Assembly: GCA_964491515.1 (NCBI GenBank)
Contig: CAZBGQ010000003.1
Location: 1 to 64,000 of the forward strand
Reading direction: 5' to 3'
Source: CAZBGQ01 sp964491515
GTDB taxonomy: Bacteria > Patescibacteriota > Gracilibacteria > UBA1369 > UBA12473
DNA: 64,000 bases
Shown here: piece by piece, positions 1 to 8,200 of the stretch
How positions within the stretch are numbered: position 1 is the first letter of the stretch
Layout of the letters: every line of letters begins with the position of its first letter
Made by a program: the position numbers and the translations under genes
Notes under the pieces: model-generated
Databases searched by the model: none
What the model saw: only the letters and a program-made list of their open reading frames with translations
What the model was told of the DNA's origin: nothing

Positions 1-1
1 C

Positions 2-127
2 GGCGGTGGCACTGTTGAAGTTCAAGGTACCCAAAGTGGCGGTGGTACTGTCGAACAACCAAATACTCCTTCCGGCGGTGGCACTGTTGAAGTTCAAGGT
101 ACCCAAAGTGGCGGTGGTACTGTCGAA
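2..127 (+). repeat. 72-bp in-frame tandem repeat
   Basis: A 72-bp unit (24 codons) beginning GGCGGTGGCACTGTTGAAG starts at 2 and again at 74. The second copy matches for 54 bases, through GTCGAA at 127. Each unit itself holds two related halves (GGCGGTGGCACTGT and GGCGGTGGTACTGT). The repeat is a multiple of three and keeps the reading frame, so copy number can change without breaking the protein. It probably continues upstream of the window. Confidence 0.85.
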
Positions 128-628
128 GAGCCGATACTAGAAACAACTTCTGAACCTACGCCGGAGCCCACGCCCGAAGAGACACCCGAACCTACACCTT
201 CAGAGACTGTGGAAGATGGCCCTTCAAAATTAAGTGGATTTGATGCAACACTTGAAGCTTACCTCGAAGAAGGCAAGCCAATGATTGAAGAATATATGAA
301 TGGATCGCCTTCCTTTAATGTTTCGAACTTTGAAATTCCAACGGGAATGAGAATGCAAGAATTAATACGAATGGTTTATCAAGAGGCCGGCCTTGAAGAT
401 CAGTCTACTTTTACGGTTGATTTCTGGGCACGGAAAAGAAAACAAAATCCTTCTTTTACCCTTCCTCCATTAGACCGAGTACATTCTGTTAAGGTGGAAA
501 GTGGAATCATTCATTTTCTAAGAGAAGATGGAAGCGCCGTCCTAGGATTCGAAAAATCTTATCCTCTTGTCCCCGAACGAAAGACAGCGGTGGATTGGCA
601 CAAAAAAGCTATTGGCATTGAGCAATAA
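2..628 (+). CDS. C-terminal part of a repeat-rich, probably surface protein (5' truncated)
   Basis: The frame is open from the first bases of the window to a TAA at 626-628, so the true start lies upstream. The visible N-terminal part is low-complexity Gly-Gly-Gly-Thr-Val-Glu repeats, then a Pro-Thr-Glu linker (PTPEPTPEETPEPTP), then about 130 residues of ordinary composition beginning near position 220 (LSGFDATLEAYLEEG) and ending KKAIGIEQ. Repeats followed by a PTE linker and a compact terminal domain are usual in secreted or wall-attached proteins; that is inference, since no signal peptide is in view. I do not recognise the terminal domain. An internal ATG at 209 exists but lies in the linker and is unlikely to be the start. 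Confidence 0.75.
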   Translation, partial: GGGTVEVQGTQSGGGTVEQPNTPSGGGTVEVQGTQSGGGTVEEPILETTSEPTPEPTPEETPEPTPSETVEDGPSKLSGFDATLEAYLEEGKPMIEEYMNGSPSFNVSNFEIPTGMRMQELIRMVYQEAGLEDQSTFTVDFWARKRKQNPSFTLPPLDRVHSVKVESGIIHFLREDGSAVLGFEKSYPLVPERKTAVDWHKKAIGIEQ

Positions 629-745
629 GCTGAATCATATATACGAAAAAACACCGTTCTATTGAAACGGGCCATTTAAATGAATATCACTTGGAACGAA
701 GGTGTTATTTGGATGAATTTATCGTGGAAAGGGCCACCGCAGCCC

Positions 746-797
746 GGGCAACTCCCCCAAACCGATGCGCCGAAACGCAAAGGAGGGGGAGTTGCCC
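746..797 (-). terminator. GC-rich hairpin after the 828-1442 gene
   Basis: GGGCAACTCCCCC (746-758) and GGGGGAGTTGCCC (785-797) form a perfect 13-bp stem with a loop that itself contains a small GCG/CGC hairpin. It lies 30 bases past the stop of the leftward gene. No T-run follows, so termination is likely but not certain. Confidence 0.55.
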
Positions 798-827
798 AAG
801 ACCGAGGAACGGGGCGGCGGCGACGGC

Positions 828-1442
828 CTAGTGCTGGTAGTCCACGACCTTGAAGGTCGTGACCTTGACCTTGCCGTCGCGGGTCATCCCCGAGACGGAG
901 GCCAAGGCCGTGACCTTCCGCGAGACCCCCTTCTTGGTCAGGCAGGCGCCCGAGAAGTAGAGGGTCTCGTCGATCACGTACTCCTCTTCCTCCTTCTCGT
1001 TGGGCACCATCCCCCAGGCCTGGAATTCGAGGTCGCCTGCCTCGTTGTAGCGCATGGCGACCTTCTCCTGATCGCCGCGAATGGAGGAGGCCCAGGTGGG
1101 GAGCGCCTCGCCCTTCGCCGTCACCATGCAGTCCTCGGACCCGAAGGCCGCGAAGCGCTCGGAGACGGAGGCCTTGGCGTTCGTGGCCCACTGGGGGGTC
1201 GACATCGTCATCATCCACACGATGGCGGTGACGACGACGAGGCCGGCGACGACGATGACGCTCTTCCGCGAGGGGCGGCGGAACGTCGGCATCGACGGGA
1301 GCCGGGAGGAGAGCTGGGACGCCTGACGGCGGACCCAGGCAGCGAAGCGCGCGCGGCGCGTCGTCGCCTGGACGTCATCGGCCAGCTCTTCTTCCGGGCG
1401 GGAGGTTTCGGGAGTAGGTTCGAGGGCTTCGGTCTCGGACAT
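828..1442 (-). CDS. Single-pass membrane protein of foreign composition
   Basis: This encodes 204 residues. A charged N-terminal region of about 60 residues (MSETEALEPTPETS, then Arg-rich) precedes one hydrophobic segment, SVIVVAGLVVVTAIVWMM. About 120 residues follow with two cysteines (SEDCMV and SGACLT) that could form a disulfide. I infer a bitopic protein with an extracytoplasmic C-terminal domain; the family is not recognised. Codons end overwhelmingly in G or C, unlike any neighbour. The start has a clear GGAG Shine-Dalgarno eight bases upstream, which most genes in this window lack. Both traits point to recent transfer from a high-GC donor, consistent with the inverted repeats around it. 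Several other-frame readings of the same DNA are GC-driven and rejected. Confidence 0.65.
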   Translation of the reverse strand: MSETEALEPTPETSRPEEELADDVQATTRRARFAAWVRRQASQLSSRLPSMPTFRRPSRKSVIVVAGLVVVTAIVWMMTMSTPQWATNAKASVSERFAAFGSEDCMVTAKGEALPTWASSIRGDQEKVAMRYNEAGDLEFQAWGMVPNEKEEEEYVIDETLYFSGACLTKKGVSRKVTALASVSGMTRDGKVKVTTFKVVDYQH

Positions 1443-1617
1443 GGCAGCTTCTCCTGCAAAAGAATCAAAGAGTCACCCGCCAAACCGCGGACGTTCCTCA
1501 ACTCCACTGGGTCGGTTCTATCGTTGTTGCGATTGACCCAGGCCAGCAAAATCGGTGCACTACGGCATCGACATTAGTGGCCTGAGTCAACTATATAAAT
1601 TCATCTTAATTATTAAT

Positions 1618-1733
1618 CTTCGTTCCAAGTGAATAAGTCCTGCGGGTAGGAAGAGGTAGCGCCTAAATCGTCCGATTAAGGGTCGTTAGATAGAGCTGGT
1701 CTTACTCCATCCCACAGGCTTATTCGCTTGAAG
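1618..1733. ncRNA. Rod-like inverted-repeat structure, candidate small RNA
   Basis: The stretch 1618-1646 pairs with 1711-1733. AAGTGAATAAG matches CTTATTCGCTT with one mismatch, and CCTGCGGG matches CCCACAGG with one G-U; the outer CTTC/GAAG also pairs. The 64-base interior can fold further with interruptions. A long rod with an open centre recalls 6S RNA, but no conserved 6S sequence is recognised and the transcribed strand is unknown. The first 15 bases double as the right arm of the inverted repeat around the high-GC segment. The rest of the intergenic region (1740-1850) holds a near-direct repeat, GGTACTATTTGC at 1759 and GGTACTATCTTTGC at 1811, and nothing else I recognise. Confidence 0.35.
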
Positions 1734-1859
1734 CTAACAAATTGTCAAAGAACAAGAAGGTACTATTTGCCCACGCACGAATCCCGACTGAAAGCCGTTT
1801 TTCGGGGCAGGGTACTATCTTTGCATAAAAGCCTAATTTTGTCAAGCCCCGGGGGATTC

Positions 1860-4800
1860 CTAGCCTCCACTTCTTCGTGATATTGGGCCCATGTAATCTT
1901 GAATATCCTCAGAAAATTGATTCATGGACTCCTCAATTAACTCTTCTAGGCTTGAAGCAACATGCGTATTATCTTCTCCAAAAATCTTTGCCAAAATTTG
2001 ACGATCCCTCTCAGCCCCAAGCAAAGTTGCTGATTTAATATGATCACCAAACCCACTCGCACTCCTGTCTTCTAAGAAATATCGTATTCTCGTACTATTG
2101 CCGACAGTATCGTCCCCATCTCCCATAAAATACAAAGCGGTAAGATGATCTGGGTAATCCTCTTGCTCAGCAGATAAAGAATCCCCCATCGCCTGAATTG
2201 CTGGCAACATATTGGTCCCTCCTGACACAGCTACATTTTTCATCAATCGTACTTTTACAGTCTGTGTCCTTCCAGTTCCAAAATCATACCTATCCGATGA
2301 ATCGTAAACCTGATCAAAGTCTTTAATGAGAGATGCATCATCAGAAAACGTATGAACTGCAAAACGAATATATCCAAATGTTTCGCTTATCCGACTGAAT
2401 AATTCCGAATAAAACACTAACATTTTTCGTGCCATTTTCAGTTTTGACCCCCTCATAGAGCCACTCACATCAACAAGGATGGTTGCAATAAATTTTGGTT
2501 TTACTCCAGGCTTAAAAATACGCGGATTACGGATCGTTCCCATTATCAAATTCCGTGGTTTAAACACAGCCCTCCTATCAAAAACCCCAGCCCGATGATG
2601 GGCATCTTCATCAATTTCCATGTCACTTTCAACCGGCAAATTCTCTGCAAAATATCGCCACCACTCTTCTACCATGGGCATTACCTCTTCCTTAATATCT
2701 TGGTATTCATCATATAATTTGCTCTCTGAATCAATCAATTCCTTAAGCTCATCTAATTCAGAAAGATCAGCTTTTTCAATAGCTTCATCCAACTCATCAC
2801 GGCGATCTTCGTCCACAAATCCATCTTCTACCATGCGATCCAAATTATCACGCATTTCATCTTTCATTTCTTTTTCTTTGGCCTCAATACGCCTTTCTAG
2901 ATCTTCTTTCATTTCATCAAATAGCTCTTCATTCTCTAAGCCATCTAATAAGTCTTGTAGTTGCTGAAATGTTTCAGCGTCCTGTACTTCTTTATCTAAT
3001 TGATTTTTCCGTTGTTCCATCTCACTAAGTTGTTCCTTGGCCTCTTCCAAATCTTCTTGTGCCTCAAGGAATTCGTCTTCATCCACTTGATCTAAGTCAT
3101 CTAAGCTCGAGGGAGGGACTGGTGAATCCTCTTCTTCAAGTTCATCTAAACGATCTTTCATTCCGTCTCGAACTTGGTCAGAGGGGCTGCTCTCACCGGT
3201 TTCGCCGGGTTCGCCGGGTTCGCCGGGTTCGCCGGGTTCGCCGGGTTCGCCGGGTTCGCCGGGTTCGCCGCCATTATCCGCGTCTTCTTGTGGGGGATCT
3301 GGTGAAATGCCTCCATCATCTGCATCTTCAACAGGTGTAGGCGTTGAGTCTTCGTCCTTTTGACCAGGCTCTTTATCTTCGTCTGTTTTAGGTGGTTCTT
3401 TTTTCTTATCCCCTGGCTTCGGAGGTGGCGTCGCATCAACACGAATCCATTCTGAACCATCCCAAATCTCAGACCATGCATGACCCGTATTCATACCGAT
3501 GAATGCTTTTCCATTCTTAGTATTGGATCTATCTAAATAGTGCCCAATCACCAAACGTGCAGGAACACCAGCTTTTCTCATCATGTGCACAAAAAGTGTA
3601 TTGGCCGAATAACATTCGAGATATTCAGAGGCATCAAGGTTGGGCAAATATTCATCAGGGCTGGATTGTGTGCGCAGCTTATGTTGGAGAGCCTGAGCAA
3701 GATCTAAATCTCCTCCTCCAGGATAATAGTGATGTGACAACAGATAAGCCTGAGCTTCCTTCGCTTTTCTAGTTGCAGACTTTCCAGATAATCCCTGGAT
3801 CATTACCTCTGTTTCTGGAGATAAATCTGAGTCGCAAAGAACTTGGGCATCCTCAGGAATTGGAAGAGACTGAAATATAGGATCCTCTTTACTGAATTCA
3901 ATTGAAAATGATGATACATCGTCTGCTTCTACATAAAAACACCCGGTTTGATCTCTATGGAATCGTGGGGTCGCCCCACCATTTACAACTAAAGAACTTA
4001 CGTCAATTGTATAACCGACAGGAATTGGCAAAGCTTTTAATCCTCCATCGGTGATTCCTGAAATTTTCTGGCGTTCGGCGGTTGGAGTCCATTCAAAAAA
4101 TGAAGAGAGTCTCTTTTTTTTGCTCCATGTTTTAGTGGCGCGATCGTAGTAACTTTTTCTGCCCGTTGCAAAATTTCCAATCATTGCTCCCTTACTTGAG
4201 CCGGCTGGTTCAATCGTGAATAAAGGTTGCTGCGCCTTTTTTTCTGGCGACGCGGGCCCGGTTTGCCCTGGCGGAGGTGGGGGAGGAGTAACGTATTCAT
4301 CCGAATCATCTGGTGGAATGGCAGGGTCATCTTCGCTTCCAGGAGGACCTACTTGGTCCATAAACTCTTCTAGTTCTTCCATTAATTCCCTCATTTCTTC
4401 GCTCATCTCATCCTCCTCATCTGTGATTGTAGGAGGTTTAGGTTCTTTTATTTTTTCGAAATAATCTCTCACACCTTCCGTAACTCTTTCAAAGGAATTC
4501 ATATCACCAGTCTCTACGTATTGTCTATAATTTTGAGAATTTTCGGAAACTACTTTTTGTTCCCTTTTCGTGAGGTTGTTTCTAAGCTCGTCGCGTTTCC
4601 CTTTCCCGACTAATCGAAGCTCTTCGCACAACCATTCCACCTTCATCATTTCCATGATGCGCTCAGCTCCTTCTTCTAAACTACCCATTCTCTTAATAGA
4701 GCGACGTGCCTGTTCCTTTAGCACCTCTTCTGCCTCAGTCTTCCCCTCATCCATGGCTGCATCTAGAATTTGCCTACGAATCCTACTTGATTGAACAGCG

Positions 4801-5207
4801 TTGTAGATGTTTTGAATATCGCCAACAGACACATCTACTCCTTTCATGCTTTGTACAAATCGACCCAACTGTTTGTAATCATAATAATGAATCCTTTGAG
4901 ATAAATCCCGGACATGACGTGTAACATTTTCCAAGCCTCCCTCTTCTTTCAAGTCATGAATACTATAAACAAGCCCCGTTGGCCTTAAATCTTTAGCGAC
5001 TTCGGCCGGATCGTGTTGACCTTCTTTCAGCTCTTCTAATAGCTGATTTCTTGGAGCACCCCCTTTGGGATAATGAAGTCCCCAGGATTTCCCAGGAACA
5101 ACTTTGACTCCTTCTTCTGCTGCTTGCTCTGCCAAAAAAATCATCTCTCGTAGAGGCCGATCAGAGGGGTTTCCTGGCACCGAATCTGGTACTAGTTCTA
5201 ATGACAT
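1860..5207 (-). CDS. Transglutaminase-like / vWA fusion protein, partner of a MoxR-type ATPase
   Basis: This encodes 1115 residues. About 1-270 is helical and charged; a Pro-rich linker follows near 300. A transglutaminase-like cysteine-protease fold sits near 525-595 with the expected Cys (LECYSAN), His (GHAWSE) and Asp (RVDATPP). A collagen-like run of Gly-Glu-Pro triplets lies near 646-670 and an acidic coiled coil near 690-860. A C-terminal von Willebrand A domain (about 900-1085) has an intact MIDAS: DVSGS, the Thr of SGGTNM and the Asp of FMGDGDD. No signal peptide or membrane segment is visible. It starts 10 bases after the MoxR-like gene, so the two are an operon. MoxR ATPases with vWA partners act as chaperones or metal-insertion machines, and MoxR loci often include a separate membrane transglutaminase. 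Fusing both parts into one soluble protein is unusual. The substrate is unknown. Confidence 0.85.
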   Translation of the reverse strand: MSLELVPDSVPGNPSDRPLREMIFLAEQAAEEGVKVVPGKSWGLHYPKGGAPRNQLLEELKEGQHDPAEVAKDLRPTGLVYSIHDLKEEGGLENVTRHVRDLSQRIHYYDYKQLGRFVQSMKGVDVSVGDIQNIYNAVQSSRIRRQILDAAMDEGKTEAEEVLKEQARRSIKRMGSLEEGAERIMEMMKVEWLCEELRLVGKGKRDELRNNLTKREQKVVSENSQNYRQYVETGDMNSFERVTEGVRDYFEKIKEPKPPTITDEEDEMSEEMRELMEELEEFMDQVGPPGSEDDPAIPPDDSDEYVTPPPPPPGQTGPASPEKKAQQPLFTIEPAGSSKGAMIGNFATGRKSYYDRATKTWSKKKRLSSFFEWTPTAERQKISGITDGGLKALPIPVGYTIDVSSLVVNGGATPRFHRDQTGCFYVEADDVSSFSIEFSKEDPIFQSLPIPEDAQVLCDSDLSPETEVMIQGLSGKSATRKAKEAQAYLLSHHYYPGGGDLDLAQALQHKLRTQSSPDEYLPNLDASEYLECYSANTLFVHMMRKAGVPARLVIGHYLDRSNTKNGKAFIGMNTGHAWSEIWDGSEWIRVDATPPPKPGDKKKEPPKTDEDKEPGQKDEDSTPTPVEDADDGGISPDPPQEDADNGGEPGEPGEPGEPGEPGEPGEPGETGESSPSDQVRDGMKDRLDELEEEDSPVPPSSLDDLDQVDEDEFLEAQEDLEEAKEQLSEMEQRKNQLDKEVQDAETFQQLQDLLDGLENEELFDEMKEDLERRIEAKEKEMKDEMRDNLDRMVEDGFVDEDRRDELDEAIEKADLSELDELKELIDSESKLYDEYQDIKEEVMPMVEEWWRYFAENLPVESDMEIDEDAHHRAGVFDRRAVFKPRNLIMGTIRNPRIFKPGVKPKFIATILVDVSGSMRGSKLKMARKMLVFYSELFSRISETFGYIRFAVHTFSDDASLIKDFDQVYDSSDRYDFGTGRTQTVKVRLMKNVAVSGGTNMLPAIQAMGDSLSAEQEDYPDHLTALYFMGDGDDTVGNSTRIRYFLEDRSASGFGDHIKSATLLGAERDRQILAKIFGEDNTHVASSLEELIEESMNQFSEDIQDYMGPISRRSGG
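3198..3270 (-). repeat. 9-bp tandem repeat encoding Gly-Glu-Pro triplets
   Basis: Seven uninterrupted GEP codon triplets plus a GET variant come from near-identical 9-bp units (TTCGCCGGG on the plus strand). The purity at the DNA level suggests recent expansion by slippage, and copy number may vary between strains. The protein motif is collagen-like, Gly at every third residue. The same repeat gives a long Arg-Val-Arg reading frame on the other strand, which is an artefact. Confidence 0.85.
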
Positions 5208-5217
5208 TTGAGTTTTT

Positions 5218-8200
5218 TTACGTTACTCCTATACGTTTTCGATAGGTGAATCCCTTCAGTGCTACTTCTAATTTACCGCGATCTTCTTTACTATCGATAT
5301 GAGATAAGAAGAACTCCGTAATCAAGTCTTTTGCCACTTGAGCTGCAGAAATCTGAGTTTTAGCTATGTCAGACATTTGACTCAACATATACGCACAACG
5401 CCTCATCTCGCGTAGAGTGATGGGCTGATTAACAGGTAACGCGTTGCGCGCTGCGCGGCCTCCTTCAAACTTCAACACAAAGTCTGTTCGGAATTTATCT
5501 GCAAATGTCACCAATGCCAAAATAACATTTAAATCAAATTCTTGCGTGGTATTTGGTTTTTTCCCTTGATTATCACCATTTACATGGGCATTCCACATTT
5601 TAACGAATTCATTCCTGTCCGGATCAGGGTCAACTGTGAGGGAGGTCAGAGAGTCTACACTTCGCGCCACACGAAGTGGCTCAGAGGAATTAATGCGATC
5701 ACTTGCTAAGTGATCGCTTGGTTTTGCTGGAATTCTAAATGGAGGATAATCAACTTCCAATGAAATCATACGACTTCGAGTCGCGAACTGTGGATCGAAT
5801 GTTCCAGGATATCCGGGATTCATTGACCCCATAAAAATCACACTTGGATGGGCTTTTATGGTTCGACCTCCACTTGTTTTAAGGGTGAGCGATCGTTTTT
5901 CATCCATGAGTGCATGCAAGAAAATCTGAGCTTGTTCGGGCATAGCATTGATCTCATTGAAATACATAACCGCACCAGGTGTTCGAATGGCATTGAGCAC
6001 CACAGAAGGCACTTGCACAGTCTGAGACGCACCATCTTTCGATTCCAAAACAATGTCCTCGGATAATTCAAATTCAGTGGTCCACTTAGAACAATCAAAC
6101 GCAAAGTATGGACGATTTGTACGTGCACAGAACATTTTCACCAATACATCTTTGCCCGTTCCCGCATGACCTTTCAAATTGAGTAATCCTTCTTGAAGAT
6201 CAATCTGCATTTTCGCCGTTCGTGCCATTTGGCCTAACATCTTTTCTGTCTGATGATCGGAAGTCCAGTGAGGTTGCCACTCAGGCACATATCCTTTTCC
6301 GTTGGTGTCTTCTACTAAATCCACACTAGAAAGCTTATCAAGCTGTCTAAGGTGCATGATAAAGTTTTCCTTGTAGAAATCATTGTATTCTTCTACTAGT
6401 TTTTTGTAGTCCTCTTGCCACTTTTCATCAGCTAGTTTCCATTGATCGTAAGTAGCGTCTCCAGGGCTTGGACGACTTCCACATCGTGTACGTGTCGAAT
6501 AATGCTTAACTCGTTCGGCTCTTAGCCGTTTAAGTTCGGCTTTCAATTTACTGAATGGTCCTGCCCACTCTTTTAGAGCCTTTTTAAATTTCTTATAATC
6601 ACTGCTCGCAATATACGATGAATTCATCTCTCGCTGAGCAAGCCCAAATTCCTGCAATCCCAATCTATAGTTATCTTCATTCTCTAAAAACTCAAACAGT
6701 CTTATCATTTTTATCTTCCCTTCTGGGGATGTAACTTTAAGAGTGATATCCCCATAAAGATCTGAAGGCCCGACTCCTGGACCACGAGTCTGTAGGTCAA
6801 CATCAAATAATACTTCTATTCTTTGATCCTTCTTCCTTTTTACGTGTCCTTCCCAGCGTGGAAACTGAACGTTTCCAAACAAAACCATTTGATGTCCTGT
6901 GGGCGATATTCCAATTCTAGCGCGACGCTCAATTTCCCCATACGCATTGGCAAGTTTTACAGCTAATAGCTGACTTAAAACTTTGGCGCGCGTGGTGTCT
7001 TTTTTCTCTAAAGCAGTAATGTCGTGAGCAATCATAAGTCGCATGGCGGACGTCCTAGCGTAGTCCTCTGCCTCAATGCGTCCCCCAAACGACTGAGTCA
7101 TCATTCGTTGAATAAAGGACTTAATATCTGATTCAATTCTTTTGGCAGATTCCTCGACTCTCTCACGCGCTGCTTCACGAATTCGAACGTATTCTTCTTG
7201 AAATATTCGCTCGAATTTTTGCGCCAACTTTTCCAAATTGCGCCTACCTTCAATAACTTTTTTACGAGTCCCTGGTAACTCTACCGGGCATTCATCTGCA
7301 ATGATTCGTAACTGAGATTTTATTTTTGGATAACTAAATTCATGCCATGCATCAAAGTCTGGCTTGTTGTCAAACCCTTCCAGTTCTACTTGTGTGTCAG
7401 CCAAAATTTGTGAAACATGTTGCTCAATAGAGCTTGCTTGAGTTCTGAAAATATCGGTGGCCTTGTCATGCAAGTCCTCCGACATTGTCTTAATCTCTGC
7501 TTGAAGCGCATCATTCACATACGGGCTGTAACGTTGAACTTGAATCATGTCTTCCCGAGCCTCGGCCAAGGTTGTCACCGCAAGAGATTGAAGACGCCCC
7601 CTAATTCGACCTAAAATAGCTTGAACCTCTGGAGTTGCCAATGTTGTTGCCTTATCTCGGATAGCTTCTTCTACTCCGGCCATGACATACTCAACAATCC
7701 CGGCATCCAACTGTCTTCCAACCAAATCTCGTTTTGCTGCTGTCAGTGCCTCACGTACTAAATCTAAATCTGCTAAAGTTGCCGCACTAGCCACTTCCGG
7801 CTTAAAATCCCCCTCCATTTCTTGGCGAATATTATTATAAGCTGCCAGTATATTAGCAGCGGGTCCTCCTTGTTGCCTGCGACGATGAGCCGTAGAGCCT
7901 GCCTCACGGAAGTAAGCGCCTACATCTAATGTACCGATGGCTCCTGCCACTTTTTTGGCTTCTAATCCTTCCGCTACTTCATCAAAATTCACATGATAGG
8001 TGCACCATCTCCCATCCTTTAAGATGACTTGGAGATACCCATGACGAGTGAATCTAAAGTATTTCACCCCTCCAAATTTAGCGACTTCTCTAAGTGTTTC
8101 TTTGTCCAATACCGTCAACCGATTCTTCCCATCTAGAAAAAGGAAAAATTGTCCCGAAGGATCTAGTGTCAAACCTCGAATATCTTGATACTCCCCCGGG

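Larger units (their letters stand above)
687..1632. mobile_element. High-GC segment bounded by inverted repeats
   Basis: The left arm 687-722 (TCACTTGGAACGAAG, ten bases, GATGAATTTAT) is matched in inverted orientation by the right arm 1595-1632 (ATAAATTCATC, twelve bases, CTTCGTTCCAAGTGA). That is 15 plus 11 matching bases around a non-matching spacer. ATA lies immediately outside both ends and could be a 3-bp target duplication. Between the arms, from about 724 to 1570, the DNA is strongly GC-rich and differs sharply from the AT-leaning surroundings. It holds one gene (828-1442, minus) and its terminator. No transposase is encoded, so a non-autonomous or decayed transposon is an inference. 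Capture of foreign DNA or an assembly artefact are alternatives. Confidence 0.5.

Noticed and set aside
676..1577. Several overlapping open frames in the high-GC island
   Set aside because: High GC opens many frames. Only 828-1442 (minus) has a Shine-Dalgarno, a clean transmembrane segment and protein-like composition.
1711..1733. 14-base match GCGAATAAGCCTGT between the structured region at 1.7 kb (minus) and the origin region at 46.97 kb
   Set aside because: Matches of this length are expected by chance several times in a 64-kb window; flanks do not align.
3059..3340. Open frame with Arg-Arg-Val repeats
   Set aside because: Antisense shadow of the Gly-Glu-Pro repeat in the transglutaminase-vWA gene.
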